Source of the DNA: Tritrichomonas foetus
Lineage: Eukaryota > Parabasalia > Tritrichomonadida > Tritrichomonadidae
Reading direction: 5' to 3'
Assembly (NCBI GenBank): GCA_001839685.1
Contig: MLAK01000567.1
Span: 40,355 to 104,354 of the forward strand
Length of the DNA: 64,000 nt
The notes below the pieces were generated by a model, which was not told the origin of the DNA, ran no database searches, and saw nothing but the letters and a program-made list of their open reading frames with translations. Both the position numbers and the translations under genes were made by a program. Of the stretch, positions 1-10,931 are shown piece by piece; within the stretch, counting starts at the first letter, position 1, and each line of letters opens with the position of its first letter.

Positions 1-243
1 GTTAAGGGCCCAGGTGAACGCCCAGCTGTCGTCAAGACCCACCTTAGATCAATGGTCGTCCTTCCAGAATTCGTCGATAACGTGATCGGAATCTACAACG
101 GCAAAGAATTCGTCGAAGTCCAAATCAAGCCAGAAATGATCGGACACGTTCTCGCTGACTTCTCAATGGCCAAGAAGATCGTTAAGCACTCAAAGGCCGG
201 TGTCGGTGCTACACGTAGCTCCAGCGCCACATCCTTGAAGTAA
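1..243 (+). CDS. RPS15: Ribosomal protein uS19 (eukaryotic S15), 3' part
   Basis: This is the C-terminal 80 codons of the small-subunit ribosomal protein uS19, which sits in the head of the 40S subunit near the decoding side. The reading frame is open from base 1, so the gene begins upstream of the window and the ATG at 52 is internal. Recognisable family pieces are VVKTHLR, then VYNGK-like [15 protein letters not shown], and the basic end [13 protein letters not shown] finishing in LK, which closely follow eukaryotic uS19. Codon use is rich in GTC/CTC/AAG, as expected for a highly expressed gene, and unlike most other genes here. The stop TAA is followed at once by A, giving the TAAA sequence used as a polyadenylation signal in trichomonads. 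Confidence 0.95.
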   Translation, partial: VKGPGERPAVVKTHLRSMVVLPEFVDNVIGIYNGKEFVEVQIKPEMIGHVLADFSMAKKIVKHSKAGVGATRSSSATSLK

Positions 244-810
244 ACCAGTAATACAATTCTATTAAATCAATACTTCTTATTTTTAATTTCTGTTTATTTA
301 TTTTTCTTCAATTATCACATTTTCAGATTTTTGATCGAATTGTAAATCGATTTTCAAAATCGAACAAAACATCTTAATTTCGACTCTCAATAATGTTTAT
401 AAAAAAATCATGCATTAGCCATTACCCAAATTGGCCAAAAAACAGATTTGATACTAAAATTCTAATAAGAAATATATTTCACTCTAAATGAAAGACAATC
501 CAGAAAATATATGAAATACATTTCACTCTAATCATTCCAATAATAATGAAAACACAAGAAATGACTCAATGAATTTAACAACTAAAAAGAAAGAAAGAGA
601 GAAAATGAGAGAAATGTAATGAAAACAAGAATAATTTATAATATTTTAGTTTTGCTGACAAGGAAAAACACATGAATGTTTAATTGACATCAAATAAAAC
701 ATCGAGAAAACATCGAAAACAATCAATCGGAAAAAAAAAGATACTCATACTTAAAAATAACTAACCAAATAAACCAAATCAATCAAATAAAGAAAGAAAG
801 TCACAAAAAA
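244..810. other. Convergent intergenic gap, no gene seen
   Basis: A+T-rich spacer between the 3' ends of the uS19 gene and the dynein gene. I see only A-rich runs and no open frame or RNA gene. Confidence 0.6.
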
Positions 811-2568
811 TCATTCTTGGTTTGACATCATTTGGATCACGGATGTAAACCTCTTAATTTCTTCTTCTCTCGATCTTCCCGCATTTAGGGAGGCCAGTCC
901 AACAACCTTTGTTAAGTAGACCACTCCAACAACGTTTCCTGATATGAAAACTGGTAAATGTGGGGACCAATCAAGCGAAGTGAATTCTTTCTTATCGTAT
1001 GGTGTCAATTTTGCAACAGGATCAACAGAATCTAAAGAAATATCCCAAATTCTACATTCTCCATCACTACAAGCAGCAGCAAAAACTGTTCCACTGATTG
1101 GCGACCATTCAATGTCATTGAATGTTGCTTTTCCAAGATAAAATGCAGCAACTGGAGTCTGTCTGTGTGTGTTCCAAACTGCTGCAGAACCATCACATGA
1201 TCCAGAAATGAACCAATTTGGTGCAATTGGAGAAAACTTCACAGAAAGAACACTTCTGAAATGGAAAAGTAACTTCTGTGTGAAATCTTCATTATATTGT
1301 GTGTCACACACAAATAAAGCACCATCTTCACTACCAACCACGTAAATGTTTGGTTGAGATTGACTGAAAGATATACAATGGAGATCTTCATAACGAAGAG
1401 TTTGTGTTTCTCCTTCTTTTCCGACAACTTTCAATTTCTTTAAAGTTACTAAGTCTTTATGTTCAAGACCGTTTGCTACAGTCCATTGGGTGACTCTACC
1501 ACCTGCTGCAACTGAAACAACAGCTTCACTTCGAACGCGAGTATCTGTGCGTTGTTGAAAAACGACTTCACCAACTGTTCCTTCGTGCGATCCATTTTCG
1601 ACAGTAGACATCGCAATACACTCGCACTTCTTTTGGCGAATGTCGAAAAGCCCAACAGCACCATCTGCAAAGCCGGCAGCGATGAGGTATGGAACGCCTT
1701 CCGAAAATTTAATCGAAGTTGGTGCGCTTTCGGTTTCAATCACACGCTCAGGTTGGCCGGGGTTCAAAATGTTCCACACACAGATGATGCCAACGGGTGG
1801 CTTTTGGCCCTGCTGGACGGCGATGTCTGCAACTGGGCCGTACGAAGCAGCAAAGAAGTTGGCGCTTTGCGGGTTGAATGAAAGGCCTGTAACTGGTCTC
1901 ATGAACGTCAAATTGTTTTGGAATTTCAGAAGTGGCTCAACATTCGGTGTATCAACGTCAGCTGCTGGAGAAGTATAGGCCAAAATCTTATCGAGGTGGA
2001 TATTCTGTTGAACCATTCTTTCAAGCACGAAAAGTGAATTTCCGATGGTTTTCATTTGATGCATGATTGCATTCGATTCTGGGGAGTTTGGACCGAAATC
2101 GACTTTGATATCTGTAGCTTTGAGTTCATCTTCTCGCGTCTTGCTCCATTCGTGAGAAGCAAGTGGATGGCAGGAATCATGTAAAAGCGAATAGGGTGTG
2201 ATTGAAACCTCATTTTTTTTCGTTTTTGGTACTTCAACCAAATTGTGTAAGTCGAGCTGAATATTTTGTTCGATCTTCTTGACTTCATCAGTCTGTGATT
2301 CTTTTTCTTTCGTGAAAAGGTGAAAAGTTAAGTTCCCTCGCTCTGTAAAGTTTTCTGAAGTCGCTATTGCCTGACAGAATTCGCTGTATCGTTGGTTAAT
2401 CGCCTGAACTTCTTCCGCTTCTGGGCCAGCGGAATTGGCTGCAGATGTTTGCTGCTGCCAGAGAAAAATGGTTGGTGTTTCGTTTAGGAAAATGTTCACG
2501 TCTTCGTCTTTTTGTTGCGTCTTTTGTGCTTCGGCGTCGCCTGCCTTTGCGTTATTCGAGGCTTCCAT
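811..2568 (-). CDS. Axonemal dynein intermediate chain, DNAI1/IC1-like (WD40)
   Basis: A 585-residue WD40 protein that matches the outer-arm dynein intermediate chain family (Chlamydomonas IC1/IC78, animal DNAI1). It would help tether dynein motors to flagellar doublet microtubules. The N-terminal third is polar and lacks repeats. A WD40 propeller follows from about residue 220, with family-like blocks: the SFNPQSANFFAASYG stretch, VGIICVWNILNPGQPE, TESAPTSIKF, AAGFADGAVGLFDIR, FISGSCDGSAAVWN and FAAACSDGECRIWDIS. The run 'CVWN-L-NP--PE---ETES' corresponds to the conserved dynein IC segment 'NPSHPEYSFTTESG'. It is shorter than animal DNAI1 (about 700 residues), with a reduced N-terminus. The ATG at 2568 lies just below TTCAT on the minus strand. 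A cytoplasmic dynein intermediate chain is less likely. Its presence implies a motile flagellum. Confidence 0.8.
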   Translation of the reverse strand: MEASNNAKAGDAEAQKTQQKDEDVNIFLNETPTIFLWQQQTSAANSAGPEAEEVQAINQRYSEFCQAIATSENFTERGNLTFHLFTKEKESQTDEVKKIEQNIQLDLHNLVEVPKTKKNEVSITPYSLLHDSCHPLASHEWSKTREDELKATDIKVDFGPNSPESNAIMHQMKTIGNSLFVLERMVQQNIHLDKILAYTSPAADVDTPNVEPLLKFQNNLTFMRPVTGLSFNPQSANFFAASYGPVADIAVQQGQKPPVGIICVWNILNPGQPERVIETESAPTSIKFSEGVPYLIAAGFADGAVGLFDIRQKKCECIAMSTVENGSHEGTVGEVVFQQRTDTRVRSEAVVSVAAGGRVTQWTVANGLEHKDLVTLKKLKVVGKEGETQTLRYEDLHCISFSQSQPNIYVVGSEDGALFVCDTQYNEDFTQKLLFHFRSVLSVKFSPIAPNWFISGSCDGSAAVWNTHRQTPVAAFYLGKATFNDIEWSPISGTVFAAACSDGECRIWDISLDSVDPVAKLTPYDKKEFTSLDWSPHLPVFISGNVVGVVYLTKVVGLASLNAGRSREEEIKRFTSVIQMMSNQE

Positions 2569-3733
2569 ATGAAATTTATAACGGATCGTGAATCGTCACT
2601 TTTTGATAAGTGACGGTTATTTCACGTTTTTTAATTGTGCTTGTCGGATAAATAATCATAGAAAAAGTCTACTACTTTCATTATATTGCTTGATGTTGTT
2701 GCTTGAAAGTCAATGATAATTTTTTTAGGTTTTATCAGCATTGGCTTGATTAATTGTGATGACCATTTTCTGATCAGTGAAATAATGAATAACTGCGCCA
2801 TTTTGCAAAATGATATTCATATTATGATTAATCGTTGTTGTGATTGTTGTTGAAATCTGTAAAAAAAAAAATAGTTTAAAATACATAATTTAGGCTGAAT
2901 AATTGTTTATTATATATTTTTTACATGAAATCTAAAATATCGACAAGAAATTGAATATTCATTTCAAGAATTTTCTTTCATTTCAAGTCGACTATATGAT
3001 CATCATAAAATAGGCTATTTGATAAATCATTTGATAATTATTTAATACTTATTTGATATGTAATCTGTGGTTATATTACCAATTAATAATTCATATCAAT
3101 TTTGATTGTATTGCTTTACATTTGAAGCAACGAAAGACTCAACAAATATACTCTCTTCAAAGAATTGATTATGTACTGTATAATTCATGTGAGACTTTTT
3201 AATTGTAGTCTAAAATCAAATACGAAAATGGATCGCAAAGAAAAAATACCATTGAGTTACTTCACTTTTTTTGATAGTAATGTATTCAAATTATTTCGAT
3301 TGTTTCGATGATTGTAAATAGATTAAAATTGAAAAGGACATTATCCACATTTTATTCATCACGATCAATGTTCTGGTAAACTTGTGTAGAGCGCATTGAA
3401 TGTGTACCAGATCAAATCAGAAATTTAAAAGTTTTACTTTTCTCAAATGATAAAAATCAAATGGAACTTTGATTGACCGCCACATTTAAACTCTGGTAAT
3501 GATAATTCCAATGCATGTAAGAAAAGAATCAGCATAAATACAAAGTATTAAGAAGGGTTACAGAAAATGGAGATCATAAAGATTGATCTCACGACGTGAG
3601 GTGACAAATTCTCTCTGCTATTGTTCTCAAATAATATTATTCAAATAAAAATTTCAATAAATTCATTCAATCAAAATCTTGATTGATTGTTCAGAAAAGA
3701 TGATGACATCATCAATTCACATTTATTCGGATC
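2569..3733. other. Divergent intergenic region with a short palindrome
   Basis: This 1.16-kb spacer separates the divergent dynein and alpha-actinin genes, so both promoters must lie in it. A perfect 8-bp inverted repeat with a 6-bp spacer occupies 2594-2615, close to the dynein ATG. The sequence TTCACATTTATTC at about 3717 is a candidate initiator for alpha-actinin. No other open frame is convincing. Confidence 0.5.
2594..2615. promoter_or_regulatory. Short perfect palindrome upstream of dynein IC
   Basis: The arms CGTCACTT and AAGTGACG are perfect inverted repeats around TTTGAT, 26 to 47 bases upstream of the dynein intermediate chain ATG. The position suits a transcription-factor site or a 5' UTR stem. 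No known factor is assigned. Confidence 0.3.
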
Positions 3734-6700
3734 ATGTCTGGAAGAGAGTCTTCAATGAAAGCTGGAATTCTTAACAAAAGTTGGGAAGTAACACAAATCA
3801 AAGTGTTTAGTAGATGGTGTGCTAAGCATTTACGCACAAGGAAGCTCGAGTTTGAAACTATTGAAAAAGATTTTTCTGATGGTGTTAAACTTATTAACCT
3901 GTTAGAAGTAATAGGAAAAGAGAAGATGGATGGTAGATGGCATGCAGCTCCTAAGAACAGATTCCAAAAATTAGAAAACATTCAATTAGCTATCCACTAC
4001 ATTACCGACTTAAAGAAAATTAAGCTTATTGGTATCCACCCAGAAGACATTGTAGATTGCAATCTCAAGTTAACATTGGGGTTAATTTGGTCATGCATTA
4101 ATAAATTTGTTATTGAAGACATTTCTGTGGAAGAAGCAACAGCAAGAGATGCTTTACTCATTTGGTGTAAGAAGAACACTCAAGGATATGAAGGTGTTAA
4201 TATAACCAACTTTACAACCTCTTGGTCTTCTGGTCTTGCATTTTGTGCACTTATAAATCACTTTAGACCAGAATTACTTGATTACAATGCACTTGATAAG
4301 AGCAATCACACACAAAATTGTATCACTGCTTTTGAAGCCTGCAAAGAACTCGGTATTACAGTTTTCTTAGATCCAGAAGATCTTGTTGACACAACTCCTG
4401 ATGATAAATCAGTTGTTACACAAGCATCAGAGTTTTTCCACTTCTTTGCTGGTGAATCAAGGACAATTGCAATGGCAGATAAGATTAAAAACACAATCTC
4501 AATTCAAAAGTTTTTGTCTGATCTGAAAAATGATTATGAAAAGCAAGCACAAATTACAATTGATGCAATCAGTGTTGAAAATGAAAATATCACCAACACT
4601 AACTATGAAAGGACTGTTCCAGGTGTCAAAGCAAGGCTTGTTGATGTTGTTAAATTTGGACGTGTAGGAAGACCACAAATTATTGAGCTTCGTGCAACCG
4701 CTCTTCGTACATGGGCAACTTTAATTACCAATTGTAAGACTCATTCAAGAGTTGTTCCAACACCAAAAGAAGGATTAGAACCAGCTGCTTTAGATAAAGC
4801 AGTTAATGATCTTGAGAATATTCAAGCACAAACTCGAATTAATTTAACACAAGAACTTCATGAAATAGAAAATGCTTTATTGACAGCATTTGATAATCAA
4901 TGTGAAACTGTTATTAATTCATGCCAGGATATTAGAAATAGATCTATTTCATTAAATGGAACATTAAGAGAACAGAGAGATATTTTGATTTCACTACTTG
5001 ATGAAGCAAATAATTTATCAGCAAGTGTTGATGCTCTTCAGGCCCCATTTGATGAGTTATGCTCTTATCATTTGAATGATCGTTCTAATAATACAACTTA
5101 TTCCATACAAAGTGAACTATTTCAATTAATTTCACATATTAAGCGTTTAATAGATCAAAGTAATAACAATATCACTGAAGAAGAAAACCAAGCTAAAATT
5201 TTGGCATACAATGAAAAAGCACAATATTATGTTGATGAATGCTCTGCTCTTGAAGCATCATTTAGCGAAATTCAAGGATCAATTGATGAAAGAAGGGATG
5301 CTTTAATTGCAAAACAAGAAGAAATAACAACAAAAAGAAATGGTGTTTCAAATTTGAATGAAGACTTTGCCGCATTAGAGCATGAAGGACTTCATCATAG
5401 CATTGTGAATACACCAGCAACAATTACATCAACATATTCAAAACTTTTAACTACAGCTATTGTTGACACAGGAAAAGTATTTGATGAAATGGTCAATGCT
5501 TTTGATTTATTAACTTTAGAGCTTGATAATAGAATAAAAGATCTCAATAATCAAGCAAATAATCTTTCTGGATCTTTCACAGAACAGCGTGATACAATTG
5601 AATCGTTGACAACACAAGCACATAATCTTCAATCTGAAATTCCAACAGTTCTTAATGAGTCATATGATAAGATATGTCAATTCAAACTTCAATGGAATAT
5701 TAAATTATCCCCAACTGATGTTCTTGGTTCAGTTGAACAATTATTGATTTTGCTTGCTAAGCTTACAGAGCAAAATAAATCAAACTTACTCAAAGAATCT
5801 AATGATGACCGTATCAATCAATATAATCAACTTGCTGCGACCTACGTCCAAGCATCTCAAGATTTCCATGAAACTGTGAATGCAATTCAAAATGAGACTG
5901 ATATTGCTGCTAAGAGATCTCAATATCTTGAAAAGCAACATGAATTAGCACAAAAGCGTGAGGAACTCCAAGCCTTAAATGAGCCATATTTGGAACTTGA
6001 AAGAAATGCTCTTCATATGAGAATAGATGCAACACCATCATCGATTTCTTCCTACTATGCATCAATTTTATCAGAAATATCAAATGCTTTGAACATTATT
6101 TATTCTGAGATGGTTTCTAATTATGATGAGAAAGCAAACGCTATTGCAGACAGTATTAAAGAATTAGACAATCAACAGAAATCACTGAGTGAGAATCTTG
6201 AAGAACGTAAAAATGCTATTTCACAGTTAATTTCTCAAACAGAACCAATTGGTAATGAAATTGGAACACTTAACGAGCCATATGAAGAATTGACACAATA
6301 CAAACTTAATTATAAGGCTAAATCCTCACCATCAGATATCCAAGGAATGCTTGAACAATTATCTTCCAGATTACGCCACTTGGAACAAAACAATGAAGGA
6401 AGTATCAGAAAAGCTAACAATGCTGAGCGTGTTTCTTCATATAATGAAAAGGCCAACGCACTTGTTGATGAAATTAAATCTCTTGAAAAATCAGTATCCA
6501 ATGTCGATGGTTCAAATGAAGAGAAGCAACAAAAACTTTATGCTAAAGAATTAGAAATTAAAGCCAAATTAGATAATGTCCAAGAACTTTCTGGCATTTA
6601 TGATGATCTTGAAAGAGATGAACTTCATCTTGAAATTGAAAACACACCTTCAGCAATCATTACATTTATTAACAGCGCAATTTCCAATGCTGAAACAATT

Positions 6701-7150
6701 ATTCAAGCCATCGATAAAGCAATTGCAGCAGCTAAAGGCCTTGAAATTTCAGAAGAACAACTCGCAGAGTTCAGAGAAACATTTACACACTTCGATAAAA
6801 CAGGTGATAAGATCCTTGCTCCGTATGAACTTGTTGCATGCCTTACTGCAATGGGTGATTCAATTACTGAAGAAGAAGCAGCCAAAATAGCAGCTAAATA
6901 TTCGGGCGGAAAGAGTGGACTTGATTTCGACAGTTATGTTCGCTTTATGCTTGACAGATATTCAAAGAAAGAAACACCAGAAAGCACAAAAGAAGCATTT
7001 GCTGCAATTGCTGCAAATCAACCAGTCATCAATGATGAACAACTCGCCAGATACTTTAGCCCTGAAGATTGTGAATTTATGAAGACACAAATGACACCAG
7101 TTGATGGTGGATATGATTTTGCTGCATGGGTTGATTCAATTTACGCGTAA
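3734..7150 (+). CDS. Alpha-actinin with an expanded three-repeat rod
   Basis: An actin cross-linking protein of 1138 residues. Two calponin-homology domains form the N-terminal actin-binding region (about 19-122 and 134-238); FSRWCAKHLRTRKL and DFSDGVKLINLLEVI are typical CH1 sequence. The rod holds three tandem repeats of about 205 residues. The phrase 'EQRD/EERK' recurs near residues 408, 612 and 819, the phrase 'YNEKA/YNQLA' near 492, 698 and 903, and each repeat ends with an 'LH--I--TP-(S/T)I' signature. The C-terminus (from about 1004) is calmodulin-like. One loop, DKTGDKILAPYE, has acidic residues at positions 1, 5 and 12 and could bind calcium; the next, GGKSGLDFD, looks degenerate. 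Muscle alpha-actinin is about 890 residues with four spectrin repeats, so this rod is different and longer. Trichomonads use such proteins in amoeboid adhesion; that role is inferred here. Confidence 0.92.
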   Translation: MSGRESSMKAGILNKSWEVTQIKVFSRWCAKHLRTRKLEFETIEKDFSDGVKLINLLEVIGKEKMDGRWHAAPKNRFQKLENIQLAIHYITDLKKIKLIGIHPEDIVDCNLKLTLGLIWSCINKFVIEDISVEEATARDALLIWCKKNTQGYEGVNITNFTTSWSSGLAFCALINHFRPELLDYNALDKSNHTQNCITAFEACKELGITVFLDPEDLVDTTPDDKSVVTQASEFFHFFAGESRTIAMADKIKNTISIQKFLSDLKNDYEKQAQITIDAISVENENITNTNYERTVPGVKARLVDVVKFGRVGRPQIIELRATALRTWATLITNCKTHSRVVPTPKEGLEPAALDKAVNDLENIQAQTRINLTQELHEIENALLTAFDNQCETVINSCQDIRNRSISLNGTLREQRDILISLLDEANNLSASVDALQAPFDELCSYHLNDRSNNTTYSIQSELFQLISHIKRLIDQSNNNITEEENQAKILAYNEKAQYYVDECSALEASFSEIQGSIDERRDALIAKQEEITTKRNGVSNLNEDFAALEHEGLHHSIVNTPATITSTYSKLLTTAIVDTGKVFDEMVNAFDLLTLELDNRIKDLNNQANNLSGSFTEQRDTIESLTTQAHNLQSEIPTVLNESYDKICQFKLQWNIKLSPTDVLGSVEQLLILLAKLTEQNKSNLLKESNDDRINQYNQLAATYVQASQDFHETVNAIQNETDIAAKRSQYLEKQHELAQKREELQALNEPYLELERNALHMRIDATPSSISSYYASILSEISNALNIIYSEMVSNYDEKANAIADSIKELDNQQKSLSENLEERKNAISQLISQTEPIGNEIGTLNEPYEELTQYKLNYKAKSSPSDIQGMLEQLSSRLRHLEQNNEGSIRKANNAERVSSYNEKANALVDEIKSLEKSVSNVDGSNEEKQQKLYAKELEIKAKLDNVQELSGIYDDLERDELHLEIENTPSAIITFINSAISNAETIIQAIDKAIAAAKGLEISEEQLAEFRETFTHFDKTGDKILAPYELVACLTAMGDSITEEEAAKIAAKYSGGKSGLDFDSYVRFMLDRYSKKETPESTKEAFAAIAANQPVINDEQLARYFSPEDCEFMKTQMTPVDGGYDFAAWVDSIYA

Positions 7151-7428
7151 AATCAATGAGAATTTATCAAATAATTAAAATGGTATTAACATAATTCACT
7201 TTTTTTATCTTTCTTTTAATCTCGAAATAATATTATATAAAAATATGACATTTAGTAACTCTTTTTTAATCCTCATATTACACATTAGGTATCATATTTT
7301 CTATGAATATTTGGTCATGTGCATGACATGTAAACTTTTCAAAATACAAATCACTAATCACTTGAAAAAGTGAATCAACTGATTCGAAGGTGAATTTTTT
7401 ATACCAAAACTGATTTTGTCCTCAGGAA

Positions 7429-9540
7429 ATGCTTCTTACGCCCTCACCTGAGGCACTCCTCCACAGAAATCATCCAAATTACGCAGACTCCTTAATCCAA
7501 AACTACTACGCTCAGTTGGATAAGTTATCGAACAATGATCCTTCAATAAATTATTCCGCTTTTTTCGACCTAAGCTTTCTTTCTCTTAACGTTCAATTCC
7601 CCAATATAAAATATTCACCTTACAACTCGGCTTTCGTCATTAGCACAGCACTCAATTCCAATAATTCAGATATGAACTTATATTTTGGAACTTTGGCTCT
7701 CCAAAGAAACGACATTCCAAGTGCGATGCATTTCATTAGGGAAGCAGTCAAAAAAGGAAACGTTGCAGCAATGAATCTCTTAGCCCAATGGCAAATTTCA
7801 TTACCAGGATATACAGAATCATTGCAAGACCCAAATTCACAAAAAGAAACACAATCACATAACGGACTTCAGTCTCAAAAAGATAATGAACAAATGAATA
7901 ATGATGTACAACTTCAAAAAGGTGATGAACAACTGAAAAATGATGTTCAACTGAAAAGTGATGTACAATCTCAAAAAGATGATGTTCGAGTGAAAAATGA
8001 TATACAAACACTTGAAAGTCCTTCAAATGTGAATGATTCATCAGAAAAGGAGAAAAAATCATTTGCGTTTCTAAATTCCAGATTACTCCTTTATCGAGCG
8101 AACAAAATGGGTTCAAATGATGCAATTTTACTGATGGCAAATCTTTATGATAGGCCGAATCATTATTTTAGTTCACTCTTTTATTACCTGAAACACTTCA
8201 GTGGAAACCATTCTGTGTATTCTGCTTTACAAATTTGTAAAATTTTACACTCTCATTTAAAGATTAAGCATTCACTTAGGAAATGGATTCTTTATACAAT
8301 TGCATGCGGTGAGCCATATTTTCTTGATGTAATGATTTCATATTCAAAAAATCCGGATAATGCTGACCCAAAATCTTCAAAAGCTCAAGAGGTACTATGG
8401 AACGATGTCAAACTCCAATATTTTAAACGATTAAATTTATTTGAGAAACGAGATTATTTTCAATATTCAAATTTCGAGCCAAAATTGATAGGAATAGATG
8501 CAAAACTGGCAATAAATGAAAATATTAATACTTTATTGCGAGAAGTAATTCGAAAGCGCCGTGATTTTCTTCCATCACCTCAACCACCAGTAGATTTTTG
8601 CAGCACAAAGTATTTAAGTAATGAACCCCCAAACAATACATCAACCAACTCTAGAAATATTAGTATTTTTAATACCAATTTTCATAATAGTAATTGTTTA
8701 TATCGAAATCAGCAGAAACATATTGGTCAAGTGAATTATCAAAATCAATGTCAAAATGGACGTCAAAATCATATCAATTTTAAAAATGAAGAAAATCTAA
8801 TTGCTTATTTTCCACTAAAGAACAAAACACAAATTGTTCTCCGTATATTTGAATTCACTTCCTCTGATTTCAAGAAAAGAAATTTACAAGCTGCACAAAT
8901 ATTATTATATAATTTGTATAATATTGATCAAAAAGGAATTTTAAATAGCAAAATATTTAAAACTCGAATTACTTCCAAAAATCATTTTTGGCTTACATCA
9001 TGCGGATTTATTTGCACTTTATTGAATGATTTGAAATCAGCCGTCAAATTATTTTTGAAAGCATCTCGACTTGGAAACTTTACAGCAACAATGATGTGTG
9101 GATTTTTAATTTTTCACATGGAAACATTCGAAGAAAGCTTGAGACATATATCAGATGTGTATAAGACAGACAATGTTTACATCTTAGATGACTCCAGCCT
9201 TATAGATCAAAATCAAGAAAAAAAGTTTACAATAAATAATAATAAACAAGAAGCAGGAATGTATTTTGGAAAATGCGCTTTAGATCCAGTTGCTTTGATT
9301 CACCTTGGCCTGATGTTAGACGATCCTTCAAAAATTGATTGTGCCTGCTCTTTACTTGGAATTCCATCGCGAATTGAAACGATAGTCTGGCTGATGAAAA
9401 TCCTTGAAAAAGGTGTTAAAATGCCATTTTTATCTCTCGTTCCTGCAAAAATGTTCTGCTTGGCTGCTATTGACACTGGATTGAAGCAGAATGAAGATAT
9501 TACGGAATTATTGAATTATTATCATGAACATTTCGAATAG
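7429..9540 (+). CDS. Sel1-like repeat protein with a polar repeat insert
   Basis: A 703-residue protein with short helical repeats of the Sel1/TPR type. Residues 82-121 read as one clear repeat (LYFGTLALQRND, then AMHFIREAVKKGNVAAMNLLA). Another lies near residue 540 (AVKLFLKASRLGNFTATMMCG). Between about 135 and 195 is a degenerate 10-residue repeat rich in Gln, Lys and Asp (units such as DVQSQKDD and DEQLKNDV). A second polar Asn/Gln-rich stretch lies around 400-450. Sel1 repeats usually serve as adaptor surfaces, for example in ER-associated degradation (HRD3/SEL1L), but I see no signal peptide or membrane segment to support that specific role. Function is unknown beyond protein binding. 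The start is the first ATG after CCTCAGG. Confidence 0.65.
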   Translation: MLLTPSPEALLHRNHPNYADSLIQNYYAQLDKLSNNDPSINYSAFFDLSFLSLNVQFPNIKYSPYNSAFVISTALNSNNSDMNLYFGTLALQRNDIPSAMHFIREAVKKGNVAAMNLLAQWQISLPGYTESLQDPNSQKETQSHNGLQSQKDNEQMNNDVQLQKGDEQLKNDVQLKSDVQSQKDDVRVKNDIQTLESPSNVNDSSEKEKKSFAFLNSRLLLYRANKMGSNDAILLMANLYDRPNHYFSSLFYYLKHFSGNHSVYSALQICKILHSHLKIKHSLRKWILYTIACGEPYFLDVMISYSKNPDNADPKSSKAQEVLWNDVKLQYFKRLNLFEKRDYFQYSNFEPKLIGIDAKLAINENINTLLREVIRKRRDFLPSPQPPVDFCSTKYLSNEPPNNTSTNSRNISIFNTNFHNSNCLYRNQQKHIGQVNYQNQCQNGRQNHINFKNEENLIAYFPLKNKTQIVLRIFEFTSSDFKKRNLQAAQILLYNLYNIDQKGILNSKIFKTRITSKNHFWLTSCGFICTLLNDLKSAVKLFLKASRLGNFTATMMCGFLIFHMETFEESLRHISDVYKTDNVYILDDSSLIDQNQEKKFTINNNKQEAGMYFGKCALDPVALIHLGLMLDDPSKIDCACSLLGIPSRIETIVWLMKILEKGVKMPFLSLVPAKMFCLAAIDTGLKQNEDITELLNYYHEHFE

Positions 9541-10905
9541 ATTGTATTTGTTAATAAATATATATTATGTATGATTTTCTTTTTCTTTTTTTTGTTAGAT
9601 TTTCCAATTTAACAAATTCTATAATGAATGAAAAATATTTATCATTTGCGATTTAGCAGCTTTTTCAGTTTTTGATGAACTCTTGATAATGGCATTGCTT
9701 TTTATTTGAGAAATATTGTTAAAATGTGAAGTGTTTGAAAAACAATTTCCATTAATATTACAATTTAGTGAAAATTCATGGTAAATGCTGAGATATTTCA
9801 CCATGAATTCATGGTAAACACTGAGACATTTCACATTTGATAAATTCTGAATCACTGATAGACTTTTTTTGGTAGATTAATTCTCAAAATGTTTATTCTA
9901 ATTAGATTACTTAAAAGAACGATGAAGCATATCGAATAAACCAAAAAACACAATTTTTATGATTTATTAAGTTGTTGTACTGAACCTATTGAGAGCAGGA
10001 TTTCAATGAGATCATTCAAAAATCCATAATTGAATAGAGTCACAGCATAAATTGAATATTGACAAGATATCTTGCTTTGAAAAAGAAAAATATGTTTCAA
10101 AGAAACCGCATGCAATTCACCAAATGATGGTGAATCTGACAATGATTTATGTCAACTTTTTCTGTGAAACATCGGGAATTTTTTCTAAAAAGTAAGGTCT
10201 TAAATTCCAATTCTATGAGGCTATCAGAAAATTAAATGAATGAGCTATCGTATGCAATACAACCTTAAATGTTCTGACTTTTTCATGATATCTCATTATC
10301 TTATGCTAGAACATAGATATAACCAAATGCAAAATTATAATAACAATTTATTTTTTGGCCTACTTTGATCTGTCAATCATTATCGTGATTGTCAATTTGC
10401 AAGTCTATTCGTAATAATAAAACATCAATAAATTAATACTGATTGCAAATTTATGACATCTACCTTATCAGATCGGAAGATATCTACTGTTAAATAAATA
10501 CCGCCGATGGGAGGGGGCTCTCAATTTGAAATCACTTTAAATACATTCTTAATTTTTTTCTGAGATAAAGTGGCCAACTTTATCATGAAATGAAGTCAAT
10601 TGAAAGTATGACAAAATCCAGTTTTGAATGATATTCATCAACGACAGATTTCAATTGAGAGAAATTAGTGAACTCTGGTCATTATCAACGTCACACAAAT
10701 AATGAAATTAAATTGAATGAAATGAAATTACGTTGAAATAATTGTGAAAGGTCGATATCTTATACAATTTACGTGAACAATTTTATCAAAAATTGATTAC
10801 CATATACAATTCTATTCGAAGCTCAACCAAAACATCTCAAAAAAATGTAGTCCATCTCGAGCAAATTCACCAATCTCTTTCAGAATATTTCACCTTAAAA
10901 TTTGT
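9541..10905. other. Intergenic gap, no gene seen
   Basis: About 1.36 kb of A+T-rich spacer. A 30-base imperfect direct repeat built on CATGGTAAA and CTGAGA lies near 9775-9835. No open frame with an ATG start is convincing. The 3' end holds the DUF1846 promoter. Confidence 0.5.
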
Positions 10906-10925
10906 CCTTTCAAATCATTTTCTCA
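10906..10925 (+). promoter_or_regulatory. Initiator-like core promoter of the DUF1846 gene
   Basis: CCTTTCA at 10906 is followed by TCATTTTCTCA at 10915, ending 6 bases before the ATG at 10932. In Trichomonas vaginalis the initiator TCA(Y)W and an M5-type CCTTT element are known core promoter motifs. The match is by eye. This close placement also supports 10932 as the real start. Confidence 0.55.
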
Positions 10926-10931
10926 TCATCT

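Noticed and set aside
9619..10142. Two small open frames on the minus strand (9619-9855 and 9957-10142)
   Set aside because: Their starts are GTG and TTG, the composition is A+T-driven, and no conserved pattern is visible.
10902..10931. Upstream TTG-initiated extension of the DUF1846 protein
   Set aside because: The first codon is TTG, not ATG, and a clear initiator with a CCTTTCA element overlaps this stretch. The ATG at 10932 is the better start.
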